DNA of 12,627 bases from JADJQU01 sp035490315 (GTDB taxonomy: Bacteria > Planctomycetota > UBA1135 > GCA-002686595): positions 1 to 12,627 of the forward strand of contig DATHET010000244.1 of assembly GCA_035490315.1 (NCBI GenBank), written 5' to 3'. A program made the position numbers and the translations under genes. The notes under the pieces are model-generated. The model was not told the origin of the DNA, ran no database searches, and saw only the letters and a list, made by a program, of their open reading frames with translations. Below, piece by piece: positions 1 through 6,192 of this stretch (positions are counted from its first letter, which is position 1; each line of letters opens with the position of its first letter).

Positions 1-1142
1 CCCGGGAACACGCGCAGGGCCGCTTCGATCGTCACGCGCACCTCGGTCGGGTGGTGGGCGTAGTCGTGCACCAGTTCGATGCCGCCGACGCTGCCCCAGG
101 ACTCGAAACGCCGTTTCGCGCCACCGAAGCGTTCGATGCCGCGCGCCGCGGCGTTCGCGACGCGCGCGAGGTCGCCTGACCAAAGCTTCGTGCACGAGCC
201 GATCGCGAGGCCGAGGGCCAGGGCGGCGTTGTCGACGTTGAATTGCCCCGGAACGCCGAGCTGGATCTCGGAGATCTCGAAGCTCGGACCGCGCAGGCGC
301 ATGGTGAAGCGTCCTTGCCGCTCGCTGACCAGCTCCGCGAACAGATCGCGGCCGAGGCGCCACACGTCGCAGCGCGCCGAAGTCTCGACCACGCGCGGAA
401 CGTCCTTGCCGATCACGAGCAAGCCGCCGGGATTCACGCGGTGCGCGAACTGGCTGAAGGCCTTGTGGATCTCCTCCGAGGTCCCGAAGTAGTCGAGGTG
501 ATCGTCCTCGACGTTGGTGATGATCGCGAACTGCGGATTGATCTTGAGGAAGGAGCGGTCGTACTCGCAGGCCTCGACCACGAACAGCCCCGAGGGTTCC
601 TCGACCAGCGCGTTGGTGCCGAGCCTGGTGCAGACTCCGCCAATGATCGCGCCCGGTTGCGGGAGATCGAAGGCTTCCGCCACGCCGCGCGCGGCATGGT
701 AGGTCAGCCAGGACGAAGTGGTCTTGCCGTGGGTTCCGGCGACGCCGAGCGTGCGCCCAGTCGGCGTGATCCGGCCGAGCAGGTCAGCGTATTTCCAGAC
801 GGGAATTCCGCGGTCCTCGGCTTCGCGCAGCTGCGGATCCTCGGGCGACACCGCGGCGGAGCGCACCACCAGCTCGACTCCCTGCGGCAACTGACCCGAG
901 GATTGCGCGCAGACCTGGACGTCGACGCCCATCTCGCGCAGCAATTCCACGTGCTGGCCCTCGGCGCGGTCGTGGCCGCTCAGCGCATGGCCGTGATCGA
1001 AGAGCACGCGCGCCGCGCCGCTGACTCCCGCGCCGCCAGCGCCGAGGAAGTGGACACGCCGCGGGATTCCCGGGCACAGACTGCGCTGCACCAGGTTCGG
1101 CGGCGGAATCGATTCTTGCACTTGGCGTTGCATCGTTGCCAT
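1..1142 (-). CDS. murC: UDP-N-acetylmuramate:L-alanine ligase MurC, 3'-truncated by the window edge
   Basis: MurC adds L-alanine to UDP-MurNAc, the first stem-peptide step, in the cytoplasm. The window holds 380 codons of an expected 460-490; the C-terminal part lies below position 1. Reading codon by codon, I find HFLGAGGAGVSGAARVL (31-47, the MurC Rossmann motif), RSAAVSPEDP (94-103), the ATP loop AGTHGKTTS (135-143), IIGG (166-169), VVEACEYDRSFL (188-199), ITNVEDDHLDYFG (208-220), FNVDNAALA (301-309), KRRFE (343-347) and HDYAHHPTEV (359-368). EACEY replaces the EaDESD form found in E. coli; I recall the EACEY form from other phyla. HDYAHHP has His where DDYAHHP is usual. The ATG at 1142 directly follows the murG TGA and has AGAGG six nt upstream. 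A second ATG at residue 4 is a minor alternative. Confidence 0.95.
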   Translation of the reverse strand, partial: MATMQRQVQESIPPPNLVQRSLCPGIPRRVHFLGAGGAGVSGAARVLFDHGHALSGHDRAEGQHVELLREMGVDVQVCAQSSGQLPQGVELVVRSAAVSPEDPQLREAEDRGIPVWKYADLLGRITPTGRTLGVAGTHGKTTSSWLTYHAARGVAEAFDLPQPGAIIGGVCTRLGTNALVEEPSGLFVVEACEYDRSFLKINPQFAIITNVEDDHLDYFGTSEEIHKAFSQFAHRVNPGGLLVIGKDVPRVVETSARCDVWRLGRDLFAELVSERQGRFTMRLRGPSFEISEIQLGVPGQFNVDNAALALGLAIGSCTKLWSGDLARVANAAARGIERFGGAKRRFESWGSVGGIELVHDYAHHPTEVRVTIEAALRVFP

Positions 1143-2351
1143 TCAAAGCCTCTGGGTGTCGGATTGGAAGCGTGGTGTGGAATGAGTTGCGAGCTCGAGC
1201 ACTTGGTCGAACATGTGCGCGGCGCCGTCCTGGGGCACGACTCCGGCGAGCGCGGCGGACATCGCGGCCCGCTCGGGCGCGCCGGCGGCTCCGCAAAAGC
1301 GCAGGACTTCGCGCGCAAGCTCGAGCGAGAGCTCGGACTCCTGGACGATGCGCGCGCCGCGGCCGAGCTCGCGCGCGTTGCGCTCCTGATGGCGATCCGC
1401 GTGGTGCGGGTACGGCACGATCCAGGCAGGACGGCGCAAGGCGCCGATCTCGGCCAGGGTCGATGCGCCTCCGCGGCACAGGACCAGGGTTGTGGCGCGC
1501 AAGAGCTTCGCCACTTCCTGCACGTACTCGACCGCGGTGTAACCCTCGAGATCGGCGAGGCCTTCCTCGAGGCGGCCGGGCCCGACCTGGTGCACGACGG
1601 TCACGCCGTTGAGCGTCCAGAAAGGCGCGTGCTCGCGCACGTAGGCGTTGACGGCGCGCGCGCCTTGGCTGCCGCCGAGCACGGCGAGCAGCGGCCGGTC
1701 GGGATCGAAACCGAGCTCCGAACGGGCTTGCCGGATGGCTTCGATCTTCGGCTCGCCCGCGGTGAATTCCGGCGCGAGCGGCGGTCCCACCCACACGTCG
1801 CGCGGGTTGCGCTCGGCCGGCAGAGTCGCGCGCCAGGCGTGGAGCACGCGCGTCGACCAGGGAGCGAGCCAGCGCGTGGCTCTTCCCGCGTGGGCATTGA
1901 TCTCGAGCAGCGCGACCGGCAGACCGAGCGAGCGCGCGGCCAGGACCGCGGGCAAGGAAGTGAATCCGCCGAGGCCGACGAGGACCTGCGAGCGATGTCG
2001 CCGCAGAGCGCCGCGCGCGCGCAACACGGCGGGCAGGGTGCAGCAGGCGAGCCGGGCCAGGCTCGGCGCGCCGCCGCCTTCGGGTTCGAGGGACAAGGTG
2101 ACGCGCTCGAGCATCGCGGGAGCCAGGCGCTCTTCCGCGCCGGCGAGCACCCGCGCTTCCACCGCGCGGCCGGTCTGGAACCAGACCACGTCGGCGAGCA
2201 GCTCGCGCGCCCTGGGAGTGGCGAGCAGGTGCAGGCCCGGCACGATGTGGCCGCCCGTTCCGCCTCCGGCGAGTGCGATGCGCAGCGAGCGCGCCGCGGG
2301 CTGGGGAGAGCGCCCTGGCTCGGGCGGCCTGGCCTGGTCGGGAATGTTCAT
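1143..2351 (-). CDS. murG: UDP-GlcNAc:lipid I N-acetylglucosaminyltransferase MurG
   Basis: MurG adds GlcNAc to lipid I to form lipid II at the cytoplasmic face of the inner membrane. From the ATG at 2351 it has 402 residues; a GTG at 2405 in frame would give 420. Neither has a clear ribosome binding site, and the ATG is preferred as the commoner start. Motifs, numbered from 2351, are GGGTGGH (29-35) after a roughly 20-residue Pro-rich extension, VGLGGFTSLPAVLAA, and LLEINAHAGRATRWLA, the acceptor-side motif usually written hEqNavpG. Further on are LGGSQGARAVN, VVHQVG, and the donor-site block with CRGGASTLAEI, PYPHHADRHQERNA and GARIV. These are clear family signatures. The stop TGA is followed at once by the murC ATG. 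It lies after a probable partial terminator, so its expression may be set separately from the upstream genes. Confidence 0.94.
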   Translation of the reverse strand: MNIPDQARPPEPGRSPQPAARSLRIALAGGGTGGHIVPGLHLLATPRARELLADVVWFQTGRAVEARVLAGAEERLAPAMLERVTLSLEPEGGGAPSLARLACCTLPAVLRARGALRRHRSQVLVGLGGFTSLPAVLAARSLGLPVALLEINAHAGRATRWLAPWSTRVLHAWRATLPAERNPRDVWVGPPLAPEFTAGEPKIEAIRQARSELGFDPDRPLLAVLGGSQGARAVNAYVREHAPFWTLNGVTVVHQVGPGRLEEGLADLEGYTAVEYVQEVAKLLRATTLVLCRGGASTLAEIGALRRPAWIVPYPHHADRHQERNARELGRGARIVQESELSLELAREVLRFCGAAGAPERAAMSAALAGVVPQDGAAHMFDQVLELATHSTPRFQSDTQRL

Positions 2352-2353
2352 CG

Positions 2354-2373
2354 CGCCGAAATCGAATTCGGCG
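2354..2373 (-). other. 7-bp hairpin ending 2 nt before the murG ATG
   Basis: The minus strand reads CGCCGAA, TTCGAT, TTCGGCG, then CG and ATG (2351). The stem is perfect and would cover the place where a ribosome binding site should be. No Shine-Dalgarno is visible here. It either limits murG translation or is a sign that the real start is the upstream GTG at 2405, in which case this is coding sequence. Confidence 0.35.
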
Positions 2374-2435
2374 GGGGCAAGGTTCTTGGTGCTGGTTCCA
2401 ACCACTGGAGAAGCTCGTGGCTCCGCGAGAGGGGA

Positions 2436-2467
2436 AGGAATCCGCGCGAGGAGCTGCGCGGATTCCT
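2436..2467 (-). terminator. 12-bp perfect hairpin between the 77-residue gene and murG: intrinsic terminator or attenuator
   Basis: The minus strand reads AGGAATCCGCGC, an 8-nt loop (AGCTCCTC), then GCGCGGATTCCT. All 12 pairs match. It starts 11 nt after the TAG of the 77-residue gene, the usual distance for a terminator. The downstream run is TTCCCCTCTC: pyrimidine-rich but with only a few T, so it may terminate only in part. If it works, murG-murC would need their own promoter in the remaining 84 nt or within the murG leader. Confidence 0.6.
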
Positions 2468-2478
2468 CAGGGATTCAC

Positions 2479-2712
2479 CTAACGATCCTGCGCGTTGCCG
2501 CGCGCCAATTCGCCGTCGTTCCCATTCCGCTTGCCGGGCGTTGGCAGCGAAGTGGACCTGGGAGCGACGGCAGTCCGAGCCGAAACTTTTCGCTCCGGTG
2601 ACGGACCCTGCGTCTGCGGCCCCTCGGCCAGCAAGGCAATCGTGTCGCCCGCGCCCATCAGGACGACGAACACGCACGAGGCCAGCAGGAACCACCGGAA
2701 CTTTCGGCTCAT
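2479..2712 (-). CDS. 77-residue single-pass membrane protein, coupled to the LysM gene
   Basis: The protein begins MSRKFRWFLLASCVFVVLMG. A basic N-terminus leads into a hydrophobic segment at about residues 7-28. A hydrophilic tail of about 48 residues, rich in Pro, Arg, Ser and Gln, follows and would lie in the periplasm by the positive-inside rule. I do not recognise a family. The gene is believed real because its ATG at 2712 overlaps the LysM gene stop by ATGA, the overlap type used in the rest of the cluster, and because it ends in TAG only 11 nt before a strong hairpin. The frame extends upstream to 3825 but that part is a shadow of the LysM gene. A membrane partner of the LysM protein is a reasonable guess. 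A secretion signal instead of an anchor is possible, since no clear cleavage site was judged. Confidence 0.68.
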   Translation of the reverse strand: MSRKFRWFLLASCVFVVLMGAGDTIALLAEGPQTQGPSPERKVSARTAVAPRSTSLPTPGKRNGNDGELARGNAQDR

Positions 2713-3629
2713 TGCACGCGGGCCTTCTTCGGCGCGGAAGCAGGCTTGGAAACCGACGCCACTTCCGTCGTGCCGCGCGACTTGGCCTTCGGTTGCGAGG
2801 CCTGGGCCTTGGCGCCGGCGGGCAGACGCAGGCTCTGGCCGACGAACAGGCGCTTGGGATCCACGCCCGGATTGAGCGCCTGGATCTCGCCGAAACGATC
2901 GGCGTCGCCGAGTTGCGCGGCAGCGATCTTCGACAGCGAGTCGCCCGAGCGCACGGAGTAGGTGCGCTTGCCCGCGCTCGGCGCTTCGACCGCCGGCGCG
3001 TTCTTCACCAGCGTCTGAGGCTCGGTACTCGCGGTCCCCTGCGGCAGCTTGAGCGTCATGCCGACGGCCAGCTTCTCGGGCTGGACGCCGTTGAGCGCCG
3101 CGATCTCGGTCCAGCGCTTGGTCGAGCCGAGCTCGTGCTGCGCGATCGAGCCCAGGGTGTCGCCGTTCTTCACCTTGTAGGTGCGCGCGACGTCCGCGGC
3201 CGGCGCAGTCTGTCCGCCCAGGCTCGGCGGCGGCTGCGCGATGCTGCCCGGCGCGCGCGTCGTCGGGTCGACGAATCCCGCGCCCGGCGCAACCGGCGGC
3301 GTGAGCTGCGAGCCCTGATCGAAGCTCACCGCGTTGACGCCCGGGCCGGCAGGCGCGTTGAGCACCAGCGCCGTGTCGGTCGGTCCCGCGGGAACTTGCG
3401 GTTCTGCGGCGAGCGGCGACAGCTCGTGACTCGGGCTGGAAAGACCCAGCCCGCCCGGCGCGGTGCCGCCAGGATTCTGCACGTCCAGCTTGGCCACGTC
3501 GGGATTCTTGTCGCGCTTGAGGAACGACATCAAGGATTGATTCTTGCGCTGTCCCCAGACGGCCACCGCGAGGATGGTCACGAGCAGGAAGACGAGGGCG
3601 ATCACACCGTAGCGTTCGATGCGTTGCAT
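2709..3629 (-). CDS. Membrane-anchored protein with two LysM domains
   Basis: This 306-residue protein has an N-terminal membrane segment (about 8-26, GVIALVFLLVTILAVAVWG) with a short basic cytoplasmic start. A long Pro/Gly/Ala-rich linker (about 45-145) follows, then two LysM repeats at about 149-197 (YKVKNGDTLGSIA) and 221-271 (YSVRSGDSLSKIA). The tail is Lys/Ala/Ser-rich and basic. LysM domains bind the N-acetylglucosamine parts of peptidoglycan, so the protein is probably anchored in the inner membrane with its LysM pair reaching the wall. No catalytic domain is visible. The ATG at 3629 is fixed by an in-frame TAG two codons upstream. Its stop overlaps the following 77-residue gene (ATGA). 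Its position between ftsW and murG suggests an envelope or division role, but that is inference. I do not recognise it as a named family. Confidence 0.88.
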   Translation of the reverse strand: MQRIERYGVIALVFLLVTILAVAVWGQRKNQSLMSFLKRDKNPDVAKLDVQNPGGTAPGGLGLSSPSHELSPLAAEPQVPAGPTDTALVLNAPAGPGVNAVSFDQGSQLTPPVAPGAGFVDPTTRAPGSIAQPPPSLGGQTAPAADVARTYKVKNGDTLGSIAQHELGSTKRWTEIAALNGVQPEKLAVGMTLKLPQGTASTEPQTLVKNAPAVEAPSAGKRTYSVRSGDSLSKIAAAQLGDADRFGEIQALNPGVDPKRLFVGQSLRLPAGAKAQASQPKAKSRGTTEVASVSKPASAPKKARVQ

Positions 3630-3754
3630 TTTCTATTGAGCTTTGGGCTGGCATGCGCCGGTCGGCGCAGCACTGGGGAACTTGGATCGGTGAAAGAGGT
3701 GGAAGGGAAACGGCTCGGAGCGGGCTCGCCCGCCGGGCCGGGATTGGTGATGCG
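3630..3754 (-). other. 125-nt spacer between ftsW and the LysM gene, with two small hairpins
   Basis: This is the first real gap in the cluster. In transcription order, a GC-only inverted repeat GCGGGC-GA-GCCCGC lies at 3733-3720, 21 nt after the ftsW stop. Pyrimidine-rich sequence follows but no true T run, so it is only a weak terminator candidate. A second inverted repeat, TGCGCCG-AC-CGGCGCA, lies at 3669-3654, about 24 nt before the LysM ATG. I cannot point to a convincing -35/-10 pair or a Shine-Dalgarno (the ATG is preceded by CAATAGAAA). Confidence 0.5.
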
Positions 3755-5017
3755 TCAGGCGCTCGAAGGCTCGAGACCTCTCGCAAGGGGTTGAGGCTCG
3801 ACGGTCGCAGTGCGGCGCGCCGCACCGAGCGCGAGGCCCGTGCACAGACAGGAGACGACGAGCGAAGTGCCGCCGTGGGAGATGAAGGGCAGAGTCATGC
3901 CCTTGGGAGGAGCGAGGCCGGCGACGACCTGCACGTGCAACATCGCTTGCAGCGCGGTCGCGAGCAGCAGGCCGAAGGAGGCCAGGGCGTCGTAGCGGTC
4001 GCGGATCGAGAGCACGAGGCGCAGGCCGAACCACAGGAAGGCGAGGAACAGGCCGAGGACCAAGAGCATCCCGAACAGGCCGAACTCCTCCCCCACCTGG
4101 GCGAACACGAAGTCGGACTCCAGATAGGGCACGCCGTGGTTGCGGAAAGCTCCCTGCCCGAGGCCGACGCCGAACCAGCCGCCGGAATGCATCGCGAGCA
4201 CGCTGCCCGCGATCTGGTCGTTGTCGGTCGAGCCGACGAACATCTCGATCCGGCGGCGGATGTACGGGATCAGCGTGAAACCCAGGACCAGCGCGCTCCC
4301 GCCGATCGCCGCCAGCGAGCCGGCGACGTGGGTCGGGCGGGCTCCTCCGACCCACATGGTTCCGAGGATGCACAGGAGCAGCAGCATCGCCCCGCCGAGG
4401 TCGGTCTCGACCGCGATCAGGCCGAAGAAGCACAGGCCCATCGCGAGCATCGGCAGCACGCCGCGGCGGATGTCGCGCACCTCGCCGCCCAGGCGCACGC
4501 AGCGGTCGGCGATCCACAAGACGAGCACGATGCGCGCCAGCTCGGAGGGCTGGAACTTGAGGAATCCGAGGTTGACCCAGCGGTGCGAGCCGTTGATCGA
4601 CGTCCCGACCACCGGCAGGAACACGCACACGAGCAGGATGCCGACCATCACCGTCATCGACGGAATGAAGCGGCGCAGACCGCTCGGACCGATGCGCGCG
4701 CCGAGGATCAGGACCAGCAGGCCCACCGCGCGGAAGCCGATCTGCTCGGTGAGCACCGAGGAGAATTTTCCCTCGCCGAACCCCGGCTCGAGGATCGTCG
4801 AGGCGTGGCTGGCCTGGATCAAGAGGCCAAAGGTGACCAGGGCGACCACGCAGCAGAACAACGCCGTCGCCGGAGCGCGCGGATCGACCACCTCGGCCCG
4901 GCGGGTCAAGGAATCGAGGCGCTCGAAGATCGTGGTCTGGTGCTCGCGCACGCCGCCATCCAGTGAGCTTGCCAGCGCGCCAGCGTCCTGAGTCATCGAA
5001 GTGCGTCGTCTGGCCAT
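3755..5017 (-). CDS. ftsW: SEDS peptidoglycan glycosyltransferase FtsW
   Basis: SEDS proteins polymerise lipid II into glycan strands in the inner membrane; FtsW does so at the septum with FtsI. The protein has 420 residues with about ten hydrophobic segments after a polar N-terminal tail of about 48 residues. Motifs are NGSHRWVNLG (142-151), FQPSELARI (155-163), ETDLGGAM (204-211, usually PDLGTA), YLESDFVFAQVGEEFG (298-313) and the near-terminal FISHGGTSLV (378-387). Asp302 aligns with the SEDS aspartate thought to be catalytic. The ATG at 5017 lies 2 nt after the mraY stop with AAGGTG eight nt upstream. The frame stays open far upstream to 8191, but that part is a shadow of mraY, murF and murE. 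RodA would share these motifs; FtsW is preferred because of the dcw location beside mraY and ftsI. No murD lies between mraY and this gene. Confidence 0.93.
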   Translation of the reverse strand: MARRRTSMTQDAGALASSLDGGVREHQTTIFERLDSLTRRAEVVDPRAPATALFCCVVALVTFGLLIQASHASTILEPGFGEGKFSSVLTEQIGFRAVGLLVLILGARIGPSGLRRFIPSMTVMVGILLVCVFLPVVGTSINGSHRWVNLGFLKFQPSELARIVLVLWIADRCVRLGGEVRDIRRGVLPMLAMGLCFFGLIAVETDLGGAMLLLLCILGTMWVGGARPTHVAGSLAAIGGSALVLGFTLIPYIRRRIEMFVGSTDNDQIAGSVLAMHSGGWFGVGLGQGAFRNHGVPYLESDFVFAQVGEEFGLFGMLLVLGLFLAFLWFGLRLVLSIRDRYDALASFGLLLATALQAMLHVQVVAGLAPPKGMTLPFISHGGTSLVVSCLCTGLALGAARRTATVEPQPLARGLEPSSA

Positions 5018-5019
5018 GG

Positions 5020-6171
5020 TCAGCGCACCTTGAGGAGGGCCAGGCTCAACATGGCGCAGGCGGCCGCGATGATCCAGAAGCGCACGACCACCGTGACTTC
5101 GTGCCAGCACACGCCGGTCTTCGTGAACACGCCGCCGTAGAGCTGCAGCCCGTGGTGGATCGGCGCGCAGGTGAACAGGCGCCGGCCGCCGGTGCGCTGG
5201 AAGTACAGGCGCTGGATCCAACTCGAGGCGAGCTCGACGACGAAGACCAGCGCGATCAAGGGCAGGACCAGCTCCTGCTTGGAGACCATCGCCATCCAGC
5301 CGAGCAATCCGCCGAGCGGAAGTGCTCCAGAGTCCCCCATGAAGACCTTCGCGGGGAAGGCGTTGAACCACAAGAAGCCCATGCACGCCCCGCACATCGA
5401 TCCGCCGACCACGGCCATCTCGGAAGCCGCCTTCACATAGGGCACGTCGAGATAACCGGTCCAATCGGGCCGCCCCGAGACGTAGCAGAAGATCGACAAG
5501 GCGAAACCCGCGATCAGCATGCAGCCCGCGGCCAGACCGTCGAGCCCGTCGGTGATGTTGGCCGCGTTGGCCGAGCCGACCACGACCAGCCATTCGAAGG
5601 CGACGAAGATCGCCACGCCGATCAGCCCATACTGGAACAGGTCGATGCGCAGGTTGCGGAAGAAGGGCGGGAAGAGCGCCAAGAGCGTCGGCCTTCCGTA
5701 CCACCAGGCGTAGAAAGCGAGGACTCCCAGCCCCGCGAGGCAGACCACCGAGAGTCCGAGCATCTTCGCGCCCGGTGAGAGGCCCTTGGTCTTGGGCTGG
5801 GTGAGCTTCAGGTAGTCGTCGACGAAGCCGACCGCGGCGAATCCGGCGGTGACCATGACCGCCAGCAGCACGTGCAGGTTGTCGAGGCGCGCCCACAGGA
5901 GCACCGATCCCAGCAGCGAAGCGATCAGGAAGGATCCGCCGAGCGTCGGCGTGTCCTTCTTCGAGCTCGCCTCGACCAGCTGCTGCAGATCCTTCTGCGC
6001 ATCGAACTTCGACGAGCCCTCGGCGGCGCGCTGGCGCTTGAGCCAGGCGATCGTCGGTCCGCCCATGAACAGGGCGATCCCGAAGGCCGTCAGCGCCGCC
6101 ATGGCCACACGGAACGTGATGTAGCCGAAGAGGTGCAGGCCGAAGATGTCGTCGAAGAGGCCGGGGAACAC
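5020..6171 (-). CDS. mraY: Phospho-N-acetylmuramoyl-pentapeptide transferase MraY, with divergent loops
   Basis: MraY moves phospho-MurNAc-pentapeptide onto undecaprenyl phosphate to make lipid I in the inner membrane. The protein has 383 residues, slightly above the usual 320-370, and about ten hydrophobic segments. Motifs seen are DTPTLGG (73-79), FVDDYLK with the paired aspartates 118-119, NAANITDGLDGLA (202-214), and FPAKVFMGDSGALPLGG (272-288) with the metal-binding Asp280. Two departures stand out. The loop before DTPTLGG (about 49-72) lacks the usual Q-x-R-x-x-GP-x-x-H pattern. The histidine triad reads HHG (339-341) instead of HHH. The start is GTG at 6171, which begins just before the first membrane segment; I see no clear Shine-Dalgarno in the 21-nt gap after murF. 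The next gene, ftsW, starts 2 nt after the TGA. Identity is secure. Confidence 0.95.
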   Translation of the reverse strand: MFPGLFDDIFGLHLFGYITFRVAMAALTAFGIALFMGGPTIAWLKRQRAAEGSSKFDAQKDLQQLVEASSKKDTPTLGGSFLIASLLGSVLLWARLDNLHVLLAVMVTAGFAAVGFVDDYLKLTQPKTKGLSPGAKMLGLSVVCLAGLGVLAFYAWWYGRPTLLALFPPFFRNLRIDLFQYGLIGVAIFVAFEWLVVVGSANAANITDGLDGLAAGCMLIAGFALSIFCYVSGRPDWTGYLDVPYVKAASEMAVVGGSMCGACMGFLWFNAFPAKVFMGDSGALPLGGLLGWMAMVSKQELVLPLIALVFVVELASSWIQRLYFQRTGGRRLFTCAPIHHGLQLYGGVFTKTGVCWHEVTVVVRFWIIAAACAMLSLALLKVR

Positions 6172-6192
6172 GGGAATCGCTGGGAGTGGTGC

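Noticed and set aside
784..1794. 336-codon minus-strand frame over murC/murG
   Set aside because: It is an Arg-rich shadow in another frame; MurC and MurG motifs read in their own frames across the same bases.
2393..2404. TGGTT-CC-AACCA inverted repeat as an operator before murG
   Set aside because: Five-base arms with a two-base loop are too short to support an operator call, and it may be coding if murG starts at 2405.
243..3794. 1183-codon open frame on the plus strand
   Set aside because: It lies antisense to murC, murG, the small protein and the LysM gene, all with clear motifs or coupling. Its product is Arg/Gly/Ala/His-rich with no domain; high GC removes stop codons from the opposite strand.
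2713..3825. Longer version of the 77-residue protein frame
   Set aside because: The added part is an Arg/Ala-rich shadow of the LysM gene; only the piece after the ATG at 2712 has a membrane segment and coupling.
3653..4966. Plus-strand frame of 437 codons rich in Glu/Gln/His/Asp
   Set aside because: It is an antisense shadow of ftsW: the reverse of membrane-protein codons gives Glu/Gln/His-rich text. No ribosome binding site or domain.
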